Assembly (NCBI RefSeq): GCF_014203855.1
Contig: NZ_JACHJV010000001.1
Location: forward strand, 3,720,001 to 3,784,000
DNA: 64,000 nt
Origin: Kitasatospora kifunensis
GTDB taxonomy: Bacteria > Actinomycetota > Actinomycetes > Streptomycetales > Streptomycetaceae
Direction of reading: 5' to 3'
The position numbers were made by a program, and so were the translations under genes. This document shows positions 28,114 through 36,994 of the stretch, in pieces. Under the pieces are notes generated by a model. It saw nothing but the letters and a program-made list of their open reading frames with translations. It was not told where the DNA came from and ran no database searches. How positions within the stretch are numbered: the stretch's first letter is position 1; each line of letters starts with the position of its first letter.

Positions 28114-30441
28114 TTAGGTGAACCGTGCGCCGGCCACCGCGCGTCGCTGGGGCAGCGGCAGGCCGCTCCAGCAGGAGCCGTGGCTGCGGGCCGCGAACCG
28201 GCGCAGCCACAGTTCGACGGCGACCAGGTCGGCCAGCCCGTCCAGCGCGCCGGGTGGCAGGTCGGCGTAGGGGTCGGCGGCGCGGCGCAGCGCGCGGCGC
28301 ACGGCGGGCAGGTCGATCAACCCGGCCTCGGCCAGCAGCGGTTCGCGGAACAGCTCGGCCAGCGGGTCGGCCGCCTGGCGCAGGCCCGCGCGGGCGGCCT
28401 CGGCCCGGTCGGGGCGCGGGGCACGGCCCCAGTCGACGGGCAGGTCGGCGCGGCCCGCACCGGCCAGCACGGCACGCAGCAGGGCGTGCCGGGCGCCGGG
28501 CTGCAGCCGCAGGTCGGCGGGGAGCAGGCGGGCCGCGCGGATCACCCGGTTGTCGAAGAACGGCGCGTGCAGCCGCTGCCCGTGCTGCTCGGCGGCCTGC
28601 ACCAAGGTCCGGTAGCCGCCCGCGTGGTGGTGCAGCGCCAGCCGGGCCCGCCGCACGCCCGGCGACAGCTCGGGCTCCGGGCCGCGGGCCGCGAGCCGTA
28701 GGCGCAGGGCGACCTCGGAGAGCGCGTCGTCGGAGAGCCAGCGTGCGGCCGGGCCGGGGACGCACCAGGTCAGGTCGGCCACCGAATAGGCGCCCGCGGT
28801 GAACCGCGCGCCGGGGCGCGTGCTCGGGCGCACCGAGCCCCGACGGGCCGTCAACTGGACGGCGGCATTCTCCAGCGCCTCGGCGTAGCCGCCCCGGGCG
28901 AGCCGGCGAGCCGCGCGCAACACGGTGACCGGGGTGCGGACGGCGCCGGTCAGGGTGCCCGCCAGCGCCCGGTCCACACCGGCCAAGGCGGCGACCGGAG
29001 GCAGCAGTTCGCGCGGCCGCCCGTCCCTGATCAAGTCGGCCAGCCGGGCCGGGTGACCGTCGAGCACCTGGCGGGCGCCGTGCCCGGTGAGGTGGTCGGC
29101 GCCGCCCGCGCTGAGCCGGGCGGCGGTTCCGTGCGCGATCACCAGGGCGCGGCCCGGCTCGTCGGTGAGCGGGCCGGCGAGCGCACCGGCCACCGGGTCG
29201 GCGGCCAGGTCGGCGTACGGCAGGGTCCCCGGGCCCGCGTCCAGCACGGTGTGCCGCAGCCTGGGCCGGCCGACCTCGCGCGGGGCCTCGGGAGCGGTGC
29301 GCGGGGACTCGCGGACGGTGACGGCGGCGAGCAGTTCGGGCTCGGGCGCGGCGGCGGACCACGACTCGGCCGGCGGCGTGGGCCGGGCCCAGGAGCCCTT
29401 GACGGCGCCGGTGCGCCGGGCCGCGGCGGGCACCAGTGCCTCCACGGGCGGGGCGGCGGCCGGACCGGGGCCGATCGGGACGGCCGCGGCGAGCACGGCC
29501 AGTGCGGTGGAGGCCGTGCCGTAGGAGAGGTCGGCGCCGATCCGGGGCCGCTGCGGCCCGGGGCCCGGGGTGGTGGGCGCGCTGCGGATCCGGAACCGGA
29601 CGGCCTCAAGCAGACTGCGCGTCAACTCCCGTACCGCGGGCGCCTCGCCGGAGCCGCTCTGCGGACCGCTGCCGGCGCTGCCCTCGTCGTCGTAGCGGGT
29701 CAGGTCGGGCCGCCCACCGCGAATCGCCAGCGTGTGGCCCGGCGGCACCCGCTGCACACCCTGGTACGGCGTGCCGGTGCCGACCGCCTCCGGGGACTCC
29801 GGACAGGCCAGGATCGCCGCCAGATGGCCGGTGTCCACCGGTGCGCCGATCAGGTCGGCGAGCGGCAGCCCTGCGGTGGCGTACGCGGTGCCGCCGCACC
29901 ACGGGGTGTGGAAGACCGGGCGCAGGCCGGCCAGGTCGGTGAGCAGCAGGGTGTTGCGGGTGCCGATCCGCAGCACGACGGTGTAGCTGCCCGGCCAGTT
30001 GGTCAGGTGGCGCACGGCGCCGCCGCGGGCGATGGCGAGGCCGGCGGCGAGTTCCTCGTCGGCGGCGCCGCAGTGGCCCAGGACCAGCAGGCGGGTGACG
30101 CCCTCGGTGTCCTGGCCGAGGTCGGCGGCGAGGGGTCCGGTGGTGACGACGGGCGCGGTGTGGCCCGGGTGCACGACGACCTGGCGGATCTCCTCCGGAC
30201 GCCAGTCACCGACCGCCCAGAGCGGGTCGGGGCCGGTCCACAGCGGGGTGGCGGCCAGCGGGCGGACGGCGGCCAGGGCGTCGAGGGCGTCCTGGAGGGC
30301 GAGGGGGTTGCTCCCCCGGGCGCTCTGCGGAACACCGCCGCTCGGGGCGCTGCTGCTCAGGCCACTGCGCGGGATCGGCAGGCGCCGGCTCGGTGGTCTG
30401 GCATGGGACACGCCGCCGCTCCAGCCCGTCAACCACCGCAT
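28114..30441 (-). CDS. asparagine synthetase-like protein with degenerate PP-loop
   Basis: 775 residues. The N-terminal about 230 residues resemble an Ntn-hydrolase glutaminase fold (LGHCGAADEELAAGLAIARG, NWPGSYTVVLR) but begin without the catalytic Cys2. The middle and C-terminal parts resemble the AsnB synthetase domain, ending with HAPFFDNRVIRAARLLPADL, a recognisable Asn-synthase motif. The pyrophosphate loop, normally SGGxDS, reads DLSYGTAST. Both active sites therefore look altered. The family includes lasso-peptide cyclases and beta-lactam synthetases. The ATG at 30441 follows ggtggaggcgcg. It is divergent, across 1.4 kb, from the ORF1590-like regulator. Confidence 0.75.
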   Translation of the reverse strand: MRWLTGWSGGVSHARPPSRRLPIPRSGLSSSAPSGGVPQSARGSNPLALQDALDALAAVRPLAATPLWTGPDPLWAVGDWRPEEIRQVVVHPGHTAPVVTTGPLAADLGQDTEGVTRLLVLGHCGAADEELAAGLAIARGGAVRHLTNWPGSYTVVLRIGTRNTLLLTDLAGLRPVFHTPWCGGTAYATAGLPLADLIGAPVDTGHLAAILACPESPEAVGTGTPYQGVQRVPPGHTLAIRGGRPDLTRYDDEGSAGSGPQSGSGEAPAVRELTRSLLEAVRFRIRSAPTTPGPGPQRPRIGADLSYGTASTALAVLAAAVPIGPGPAAAPPVEALVPAAARRTGAVKGSWARPTPPAESWSAAAPEPELLAAVTVRESPRTAPEAPREVGRPRLRHTVLDAGPGTLPYADLAADPVAGALAGPLTDEPGRALVIAHGTAARLSAGGADHLTGHGARQVLDGHPARLADLIRDGRPRELLPPVAALAGVDRALAGTLTGAVRTPVTVLRAARRLARGGYAEALENAAVQLTARRGSVRPSTRPGARFTAGAYSVADLTWCVPGPAARWLSDDALSEVALRLRLAARGPEPELSPGVRRARLALHHHAGGYRTLVQAAEQHGQRLHAPFFDNRVIRAARLLPADLRLQPGARHALLRAVLAGAGRADLPVDWGRAPRPDRAEAARAGLRQAADPLAELFREPLLAEAGLIDLPAVRRALRRAADPYADLPPGALDGLADLVAVELWLRRFAARSHGSCWSGLPLPQRRAVAGARFT

Positions 30442-31295
30442 CGCGCCTCCACCGGGTGTGGACCGTCCCTGGGGCGCGCGACGGGGGCGTGGGGGCCGGC
30501 CAACCGCGAGCCATGGGCCATGGTGCCACTGCGGGCAGGCCTCAGGGACGCGGGCGAGGTCGGGTGATTCTGGGGAGGGATGGGCGAATTCGGCGGTGGA
30601 CGGGTGAATTCGGGCAGCAGCGCGGGCTCTTGGCGGTTGTGGTGCGGGAGTGGGCCGCGCGCGGGCGGACGGGCGCGGGTGCGGGCGGGCGGGGCGAGCG
30701 GTGCTGCCGGGCCGGCGCCGGGCGCCGGGCCGCAGGGGCGTCCAGTGCCGGGCCGCGGGCGGGAGTTGGTTGCCGCGCGGGCCGGGCCTTCCCCTCCACG
30801 GCCCGGACCGCGCGGCGCGGACGGCATCGGCCGGGATCCACCCGGTGCTCGCCGCCCGAGCTCTGAGGCCCGGTCAGGACTGGAGGGGACGGTGTCCAGC
30901 CCCGACCGGGCGGCCTCCGGCGCCCCCGGCGCCCCCGCGCCTCGTCATCTGGGCCACCGAGCCCGGCCTCGCTCCCCGCTGCCCGCTCCCAGCGGCGGGC
31001 GGCAGGGGGCGAGGCCCGGTGAGCCCCGTGAGCCCCGAGCGCCACGCGTCCGATTCGCGGCGCCCGCCACCGCGGCGGGCCGAGGCTGGGTATGCGTGAG
31101 CCGCCCACCGGCCAGCCCGGCAAGCACACCCGCTCGCGCCCTCGTCGACGCGCCGACCGGCGCGACCGAACCGCAGCCACACCAGCCACCCAGTCATCAC
31201 AGGGCACCACAGCCTCACGGCCCGCCCTCAGGCCATCCCCCCACTTGCCTAGTTGCGGCATGGCCATGCCCACATGGCCAAAAAGCGACTCAAGC

Positions 31296-31323
31296 CCGGG
31301 AGGGCATCCGCATGCCCTCCCGG
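31296..31323. terminator. perfect 12-bp hairpin in the gene-free region
   Basis: ccgggagggcat, loop ccgc, and the exact complement. On the minus strand it is followed after about 10 nt by CTTTTT, so it could end a minus-strand transcript; on either strand it could be a structured leader. Confidence 0.5.
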
Positions 31324-31642
31324 AGCTCGGCCACCACCCGCGGGGAACTGAGGCAGCGGCATCCCCCGGCCCGCCGGGTCCTCGACGGCGGGCCGACCCA
31401 CAGCCCCTAGCGAACTGCCGGCAGGCCCCGGCAACCAGGGGGCACAGGTGGGCGCACGTCAACACGCGACCGGAGCACGACGCTCCCCCTCGCCCGCCAC
31501 CCGCCCCCGGGGTCGAACCGGCCCCGCCCGGACCCGTCAACCGGACGCCCACGCGCGCCGGACCAGCCACCCGAGCGGTCGCCATCCCTTGCCCGGCACG
31601 CCCGAGGCCCCTATGCGATCGGGCCAACCGGAATGCCGCCCC

Positions 31643-31671
31643 TTAACCCTGGGAACCCGGCCGACTACGCT
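31643..31671 (+). promoter_or_regulatory. putative promoter of the ORF1590-like gene
   Basis: TTAACC (31643-31648) and TACGCT (31666-31671) with a 17-bp spacer match the vegetative sigma consensus moderately well. The start codon lies 180 bp downstream, giving a long leader. Confidence 0.4.
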
Positions 31672-31850
31672 AGGTACCACCGCAAGCGGGCGGACCCGTC
31701 CACCGCGCTGCCCGGACCTCCCGGCCCACCGGTCTTCACCAGGCCGGACCCACCTGGCTAACCCCCGGGACATACCCGGGGGCACCCGGGGCGCACCCGG
31801 ACACCGCGCGAAAACCCACCGGCGAACACCGACAAGGGGGTGCCGTCGCA

Positions 31851-33425
31851 ATGAGCATCAGTCCACGGGGACCGAACGAGCGCCTCGGCTCCCTGCTGGC
31901 CCAGGCCCAGATCAGCAACGCAGGCCTGGCCCGGCGGGTCAACGACCTGGGCGCCCAGCGCGGCCTGACGCTGCGCTACGACAAGACCTCGGTGGCCCGC
32001 TGGGTGAGCAAGGGCATGGTGCCGCAGGGCCCGGTCCCGCACCTGATCGCCACCGCGATCGGCGGCAAACTCGGCCGTCCGGTGCCGTTGGAGGAGATCG
32101 GTCTTGGCGACACCGACCCGACCCCCGAACTCGGCCTGGCCTTCCCCCGCGAGGTGTCGGAGGCGGTGCGCTCGGCCACCGACCTGTGGCGGGTCGACCT
32201 GGAGCTGCGCCGCGGCCCGGGCGGCGGGCGGTGGAGCGAGGGGCTGGCGGGCACCTTCTCGGTGGCGGCGTACGCGACGCCGGTCGCGCGCTGGCTGATC
32301 AGCCCGGTGGACGGCTCGGTGGCGCGCGGCCTCGACAGCGCGCAGGTGCACGAGGCCGGAGCACGTGAGGCCAAGGCCCGCGCGGCCGGCGCACAGGCCG
32401 CGGACGCCGCCTCCGCCGCCGCCGCCGAGAAGGTGCCCGCCGAGCGCACCGACCGGGCCACCCGCGGTGAACGGGCCGAACGGGCCGAACGCACCGACCG
32501 GGCCGCCTACCGGGTCGGCCAGTCGGACGCCGCCAAGCTGCGCGAAGCCGCCCAGGAGGCCCGCCGCTGGGACTCCAAGTACGGCGGCGGCGACTGGCGT
32601 TCGTCCATGGTCCCGGAGTGCCTGCGGGTCGAGGCGGCCCCGCTGCTGCTCGCCTCCTACAGCGACGCGGTCGGCCGCGCCCTGTTCGGCGCGACCGCCG
32701 AACTGACCAGGCTGGCCGGCTGGATGGCGTTCGACACCGGTCAACACGAGGCCGCCCAGCGCTACTACATCCAGGCGCTGCGGCTGGCCCGAGCCGCCGC
32801 CGACGTGCCGCTCGGCGGCTACGTACTGGCCTCGATGAGCCTGCAGGCCTGCTACCGCGGCTTCGCCGAGGAGGCGGTCGACCTCGCCCAGGCCGCCCTG
32901 GAGCGCAACCGGGGCCTGGCCACCGCGCGCACCATGAGCTTCTTCCACCTGGTGGAGGCCCGCGCCCAGGCCCGCGCGGGCAACGCGGCAGCCTGCTCGG
33001 CAGCGCTCGCGGCGGCGGAGAGCGCACTCGAACGTTCGCGCGCCGGGGATCCCGATCCGGCCTGGATCGACTTCTACGCCTACGACCGGCTGGCCGCCGA
33101 TGCCGCCGAGTGCTTCCGCGACCTCGGCGTTCCGGCCAAGGTCCGCCAGTTCACCCGCGAGGCGCTGGCCCGCCCCACCGAGGGCTTCGTCCGCTCGCAC
33201 GGCCTGCGACTGGTCGTCTCCGCGATGGCCGAGGCCGAGGCCGGCAACCTGGACGCCGCCATCGAAGCCGGCGAGCGCGCGGTGGAGGTGGCCGGGCGGA
33301 TCTCCTCCCAGCGCAGCCGGGAGTACGTCCTGGAGATGCTGCGCCACCTGGAGCCGTTCCAGGGCGAGCGCCGGGTACGGGAGTTGACCGAACGCGCCCG
33401 GCTGGTGCTGACGGCACCGGCCTAG
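31851..33425 (+). CDS. ORF1590-like sporulation-associated regulator (NsdA/NsdB type)
   Basis: 524 residues. N-terminal helix-turn-helix-like segment ([32 protein letters not shown]) followed by an alpha-helical TPR-like array ([38 protein letters not shown]). Length and layout fit the S. griseus ORF1590 family, which I recall as sporulation-associated, and the related negative regulators NsdA/NsdB. A charged Ala/Arg/Glu-rich insertion of about 60 residues (about 170-230) is low complexity. The ATG at 31851 follows acaagggggtgccgtcgca, with a usable ribosome binding site. Likely cytosolic, controlling development; the target is unknown. Confidence 0.75.
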   Translation: MSISPRGPNERLGSLLAQAQISNAGLARRVNDLGAQRGLTLRYDKTSVARWVSKGMVPQGPVPHLIATAIGGKLGRPVPLEEIGLGDTDPTPELGLAFPREVSEAVRSATDLWRVDLELRRGPGGGRWSEGLAGTFSVAAYATPVARWLISPVDGSVARGLDSAQVHEAGAREAKARAAGAQAADAASAAAAEKVPAERTDRATRGERAERAERTDRAAYRVGQSDAAKLREAAQEARRWDSKYGGGDWRSSMVPECLRVEAAPLLLASYSDAVGRALFGATAELTRLAGWMAFDTGQHEAAQRYYIQALRLARAAADVPLGGYVLASMSLQACYRGFAEEAVDLAQAALERNRGLATARTMSFFHLVEARAQARAGNAAACSAALAAAESALERSRAGDPDPAWIDFYAYDRLAADAAECFRDLGVPAKVRQFTREALARPTEGFVRSHGLRLVVSAMAEAEAGNLDAAIEAGERAVEVAGRISSQRSREYVLEMLRHLEPFQGERRVRELTERARLVLTAPA

Positions 33426-33430
33426 GTCTT

Positions 33431-33472
33431 TCCTGTCCGGCCCTACCTGTCCGGCACCACCTGTCCGACTGC
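33431..33472. repeat. 14-bp tandem repeat, 3 units, intergenic
   Basis: tcctgtccggccct, acctgtccggcacc and acctgtccgactgc in the gap before lhgO, just upstream of its ribosome binding site. Confidence 0.75.
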
Positions 33473-33484
33473 AGGGAGCAGCCG

Positions 33485-34726
33485 ATGATGGCGTACGACT
33501 ACGACGTCCTGGTGGTGGGAGCGGGCATCGTCGGCCTCGCCACCGCCCTCGCACTGACCCAGGAGCGGGCCGGGCTGCGGGTCGGCGTGCTGGAGAAGGA
33601 GGCCGCACCGGCCGGCCATCAGACCGGGCACAACAGCGGGGTGATCCACAGCGGCGTCTACTACCGGCCCGGCTCGCTCAAGGCCCGCTACGCCACCGAG
33701 GGCGCGGCCGCGATGGTGGCCTTCTGCCGCGAGCACGGGTTGGCGCACCAGGTGCCCGGCAAGCTGATCGTCGCCACCAGCGGTGCCGAACTGCCGCGCC
33801 TCGCCGAGCTGGCCGCGCGCGGGCGCCGCAACGGCATCACGGTCGAAGAGTTGACGGCACGTCAGATCTTGGACTACGAGCCGGCGGTGGCCGGGCTGGC
33901 CGGGCTGCGGATCGACAGCACCGGGATCTGCGACTTCGGCGAGGTGGCCCGCACCTACGCCCGGCTCGCCGCCGAGCGCGGCGCGGTGCTGCGCACCCGC
34001 AGCGAGGTGCGGGCCATCGAGCGGCGGACCGATGGCATCACCGTGCGGTGCGCGGACGGCGCCGAGCTGCGCTGCGCGGTGCTGGTCAACTGCGCCGGCC
34101 TGTACAGCGACCGGCTGGCCCAGCTGGCCGGCGACGACCCGGGCCTTCGGATCATCCCGTTCCGCGGGGAGTACTACGAACTCACCGAGCAGCGCAGCGC
34201 GTTGGTACGCGGCCTGGTCTACCCGGTGCCCGACCCGGCGTTCCCGTTCCTCGGCGTGCACCTGACCCGGGGCATCGACGGCGAGGTGCACGTCGGCCCG
34301 AACGCCGTGCCGGCGCTGGCCCGTGAGGGCTACCACTGGCACACCGTGCGCCCGGGCGAGCTGGCCGAGACGCTGCGGTTCCCCGGCAGCCGGCGCCTCG
34401 CCCGGCAGCACTGGCGCTACGGGCTGGGCGAGCTGCACCGCTCGCTCTCCAAGCACGCGTTCACCGCCGCCGTCCAGCGGCTGCTGCCCTCGGTCACGGC
34501 GGCCGACCTGGTGCGCGCCGGATCCGGGGTGCGGGCCCAGGCGGTGGCGCGGGACGGCACGCTGCTGGACGACTTCGCCTTCGCCGGCTTCGACCCCGGC
34601 GATCCCACCTCGACCCGCCGCCTGGTGCACGTGCTCAACGCCCCCTCCCCCGCCGCCACCGCCTCGCTGCCGATCGGCCGGGAGGTGGCCCGGCGGGCGC
34701 TGGCGGCACTCGACGCGGGCGGGTGA
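33485..34726 (+). CDS. lhgO: L-2-hydroxyglutarate oxidase
   Basis: 413 residues. FAD-binding DVLVVGAGIVGLATALALTQ, then the family signature GHNSGVIHSGVYYRPGSLKA, and DFGEVARTYARLAAERGA. LhgO oxidises L-2-hydroxyglutarate to 2-oxoglutarate with FAD at the membrane, feeding electrons to quinone. Two consecutive ATGs (33485, 33488); agggag at 33473-33478 allows either. The open frame upstream to 32618 is a shadow across the ORF1590-like gene. Followed after 71 bp by trmB on the same strand. Confidence 0.92.
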   Translation: MMAYDYDVLVVGAGIVGLATALALTQERAGLRVGVLEKEAAPAGHQTGHNSGVIHSGVYYRPGSLKARYATEGAAAMVAFCREHGLAHQVPGKLIVATSGAELPRLAELAARGRRNGITVEELTARQILDYEPAVAGLAGLRIDSTGICDFGEVARTYARLAAERGAVLRTRSEVRAIERRTDGITVRCADGAELRCAVLVNCAGLYSDRLAQLAGDDPGLRIIPFRGEYYELTEQRSALVRGLVYPVPDPAFPFLGVHLTRGIDGEVHVGPNAVPALAREGYHWHTVRPGELAETLRFPGSRRLARQHWRYGLGELHRSLSKHAFTAAVQRLLPSVTAADLVRAGSGVRAQAVARDGTLLDDFAFAGFDPGDPTSTRRLVHVLNAPSPAATASLPIGREVARRALAALDAGG

Positions 34727-34797
34727 TCGCCCCGGGGGCTCCCGCCGCCGATCACCCTGGGGGCTCCCGCGACGGCCCCCGTAGACTCGATGGCATT

Positions 34798-35649
34798 GTG
34801 ACTTCGACTGCCTCCACTCCCCAGCTCCCCGCCCAGGCGCCCGCCGCACGGCCCTCCGCCCGCCTGTCGGCGGCCCCCGCCGGCTACCCGGCCCCGATGT
34901 ATCCGCACCGGGCCACCGAGGAACAGCACAGCGAGCGCCGGATCCGCAGCTTCCAGCCGCGCCGCGGCCGGATGACCCCGGCCCAGGCCGGCGCGCTGGA
35001 CCGCAACTGGGACCGCTGGGGACTGGCGATCGACGGCAGCCCGCTCGACCTCACCAGGCTCTTCGGCGAGCTGCCGGTCACCCTGGAGATCGGCTTCGGG
35101 ATGGGCGAGACCACCGCCACGATGGCCGCCGCCGACCCGGCGATGGGCATCCTGGCCGTGGACGTGCACACCCCGGGGCACGGCAACCTGCTCAACCTGC
35201 TGGAGCAGAGCGGCGCGCAGAACGTCCGCCTGGCGGCCGGCGACGCGGTCATCCTGCTGCGCGACATGCTCGTCGACGACTGCCTGGCCGGCCTGCGGAT
35301 CTACTTCGCCGACCCGTGGCCCAAGCCCAAGCACCACAAGCGGCGCCTGGTCCAGACGGACTTCCTCGACCTGGTGCTGCCGCGGCTGGCCCCGGGCGCG
35401 CTGGTGCACTGCGCCACCGACTGGGAGCCGTACGCCGAGCAGATGCTGGACGTGCTCGGCGCCCGTCCCGAGCTGGTCAACCTGCACCCCGAGGGCGACG
35501 GCAGCGCCTGGACCGACGAGGAGCGGCAGGCCGACGGCACCGTGCCCGGCTACGCGCCGCGGCCGACGTGGCGCCCGGTGACCAAGTTCGAGCGGGCCGG
35601 CCTGGCCAAGGGGCACGTGGTGCACGACCTGCTCTTCCGCAAGGTCTGA
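34798..35649 (+). CDS. trmB: tRNA (guanine-N7-)-methyltransferase
   Basis: 283 residues. SAM-binding VTLEIGFGMGETTATMAAAD, and IYFADPWPKPKHHKRRLVQT, the TrmB signature with catalytic Asp. It makes m7G46 in the tRNA variable loop. An N-terminal extension of about 45 residues precedes the conserved RIRSFQPRRGRM. The GTG at 34798 has no ribosome binding site, but a -10-like TAGACT (34782-34787) ends 10 nt upstream, suggesting a leaderless or nearly leaderless mRNA. The short ATG ORF at 34790 stops immediately. Confidence 0.93.
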   Translation: MTSTASTPQLPAQAPAARPSARLSAAPAGYPAPMYPHRATEEQHSERRIRSFQPRRGRMTPAQAGALDRNWDRWGLAIDGSPLDLTRLFGELPVTLEIGFGMGETTATMAAADPAMGILAVDVHTPGHGNLLNLLEQSGAQNVRLAAGDAVILLRDMLVDDCLAGLRIYFADPWPKPKHHKRRLVQTDFLDLVLPRLAPGALVHCATDWEPYAEQMLDVLGARPELVNLHPEGDGSAWTDEERQADGTVPGYAPRPTWRPVTKFERAGLAKGHVVHDLLFRKV

Positions 35650-35737
35650 GCCGGCCCCTGGCGCTCCCCGCTGCGAGAGGGGCCGCGGTAAGCGATTTCC
35701 ATTATCGGACAGCTTCCCGTACTGTTGGGTTTACCGA

Positions 35738-35811
35738 CGCGGGGTGGAGCAGCTCGGTAGCTCGCTGGGCTCATAACCCAGAGGTCGCAGGTTCAAATCC
35801 TGTCCCCGCTA
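35738..35811 (+). tRNA. initiator tRNA-fMet (CAT)
   Basis: CGCGGGGTGGAGCAGCTCGG begins a full cloverleaf: anticodon loop CTCATAA flanked by three consecutive G:C pairs (CTGGG/CCCAG), T-arm with GGTTCAAATCC, acceptor GCGGGG/CCCCGC with an unpaired position 1. The GGG/CCC anticodon stem and the 1:72 mismatch mark an initiator tRNA. CCA is not encoded. The frame running through it from 35316 is not a protein. Confidence 0.96.
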
Positions 35812-35821
35812 CTCAGTAGCA

Positions 35822-35864
35822 CAGAAGGACCTGGCAGAGACTCTCTGCCAGGTCCTTCTGCTTT
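35822..35864 (+). terminator. terminator of the initiator tRNA
   Basis: A 19-bp self-complementary stretch (cagaaggacctggcagaga at 35822-35840 with its complement at 35842-35860) followed by ctttcc, 11 nt after the tRNA. Confidence 0.85.
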
Positions 35865-35937
35865 CCCGGAAAAGCCGTTGCCTCACTCGCCGGAGCCTGC
35901 CTATCGTGGCTGCAACACGAAAGGAGGTGATCCTGAG

Positions 35938-36012
35938 TTGAGTACCCACGCAACTGCGCTCTCGCACGCGTCTGACCAGCTCGGGCGCGCCTCCGTGGAG
36001 CTCACGGCCTAG
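35938..36012 (+). CDS. 24-residue ORF behind a perfect extended Shine-Dalgarno
   Basis: TTG start, then STHATALSHASDQLGRASVE LTA and TAG. The 14 nt AAAGGAGGTGATCC at 35920-35933 are fully complementary to the 16S 3' end seen at 6712-6725, with 10 nt between GGAGG and TTG. No hydrophobic or known motif in the peptide. It could be a small protein, a leader peptide for the DUF2785 gene 189 bp downstream, or a ribosome-binding decoy. The Shine-Dalgarno is certain; translation is inference. Confidence 0.5.
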   Translation: MSTHATALSHASDQLGRASVELTA

Positions 36013-36201
36013 CCGAGCCCCGCGGACGGGAACGCGCAGAAGTTGGCGAGCCCCCGGGCCCCCTCAGAGCGAGGACCCGGGGGCTTCGTCATGCCCGCAC
36101 CAGCACAACCGTTCCACCGCCGCACCAGCACCGCCGCGTCACCGCCGCACCAGCACCGCCGCGTCAACCACGTCCGCTGCGACCAGGAAGCCGGATCCGA
36201 C

Positions 36202-36984
36202 ATGACCGACCTGCAGGAGCTCCTCACCCACGACTCCGTGGCGCCGACCGCCGAGCTGGTGGCCGAGCTCAGCCAGGCGCTGCGCTCCCCGGACCCGGTG
36301 GTCCGCGACGACCAGGCGTACGTCCTGCTGGAGCACATGGTCCCGGCGATGGAGCCGCAGCTGCGCCACCGGCTCGGCGCCGAGATGGCCGCCCGGTTCG
36401 CCGACCCGCAGATCCAGGCCAGGACCTTCGCGCCGCTGATCCTGGCCGTGCTGGTCCAGCACGGCACGTACGAGTCCGACTGGCAGGCCGCCTTCGCCCG
36501 CTGGTACCCGGCCGAGACCGATCTGCGCGGCTTCCACCCCGAGTTGGGCTGGCTGCACGCCGTCGCGCACGGGGCCGACCTGCTGGGCGCCCTGGGCCGC
36601 TGCCCGCAGACCGACCCGGTGGTGCTGCTGGAGCTGGGCCGTGCCCGGCTGCTGGCCCCGACCGACCACCTCTTCGACGCGATGGAGGACGACCGACTCG
36701 GCCGCGCCCTGGCCCTGATCCTGACCAGGCCGGAGCTGAGCGAGCAGCAGTCGGTGGACTGGCTGGCACCGATCGCCGCCGACTTCGCGGCCGGGCAGCC
36801 GGGACCGGTCCCCGCCTACGCCTCGAACACCATGCGCACGCTGCGGGTGCTCTACCTGCTCGCCGACCGCGGGGTGCGGCCGCCCCAGCAGGAGGACGAG
36901 CCGGCGCTGACCCTCACCCACGCCGAGGCGGTCCGCGAACGCGTCGCGGCGGTGCTCGCGATCACCGCGCCCTACCTCGGCTGA
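36202..36984 (+). CDS. DUF2785 family protein
   Basis: 260 residues. YPAETDLRGFHPELGWLHAV followed by AHGADLLGALG is the DUF2785 core; the whole protein is alpha-helical. Function unknown in the family. The ATG at 36202 is chosen because upstream codons are His/Arg-rich and repetitive; aggaag lies about 12 nt upstream. Convergent with the phosphatase gene. Confidence 0.85.
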   Translation: MTDLQELLTHDSVAPTAELVAELSQALRSPDPVVRDDQAYVLLEHMVPAMEPQLRHRLGAEMAARFADPQIQARTFAPLILAVLVQHGTYESDWQAAFARWYPAETDLRGFHPELGWLHAVAHGADLLGALGRCPQTDPVVLLELGRARLLAPTDHLFDAMEDDRLGRALALILTRPELSEQQSVDWLAPIAADFAAGQPGPVPAYASNTMRTLRVLYLLADRGVRPPQQEDEPALTLTHAEAVRERVAAVLAITAPYLG

Positions 36985-36994
36985 TCACCCCGCC

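Larger units (their letters stand above)
30442..31850. other. 1.4-kb region without a convincing gene
   Basis: ORFs here (for example 30542-31627 minus) have low-complexity Gly/Arg/Pro translations, no ribosome binding sites and no recognisable domain. Visible structure: a 14-bp perfect palindrome GGCATGGCCATGCC (31257-31270), a 12-bp hairpin at 31296-31323, and a promoter-like pair at 31643-31671. The divergent promoters of the two large flanking genes must lie here; long leaders or a non-coding RNA are possible. Confidence 0.5.

Noticed and set aside
26756..29362. 868-codon minus-strand ORF
   Set aside because: Runs antisense through a hydrolase and lipoprotein and in another frame through the universal stress and Asn-synthetase-like genes; no domain.
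30542..31627. 361-codon minus-strand ORF in the gene-free region
   Set aside because: Low-complexity Gly/Arg/Pro translation, no ribosome binding site, no recognisable domain.
35316..35819. 167-codon ORF ending in a RWAHNPEVAGSNPVP-like tail
   Set aside because: That tail is the well-known artefact of translating a tRNA gene; the upstream part is a frame shadow of trmB.
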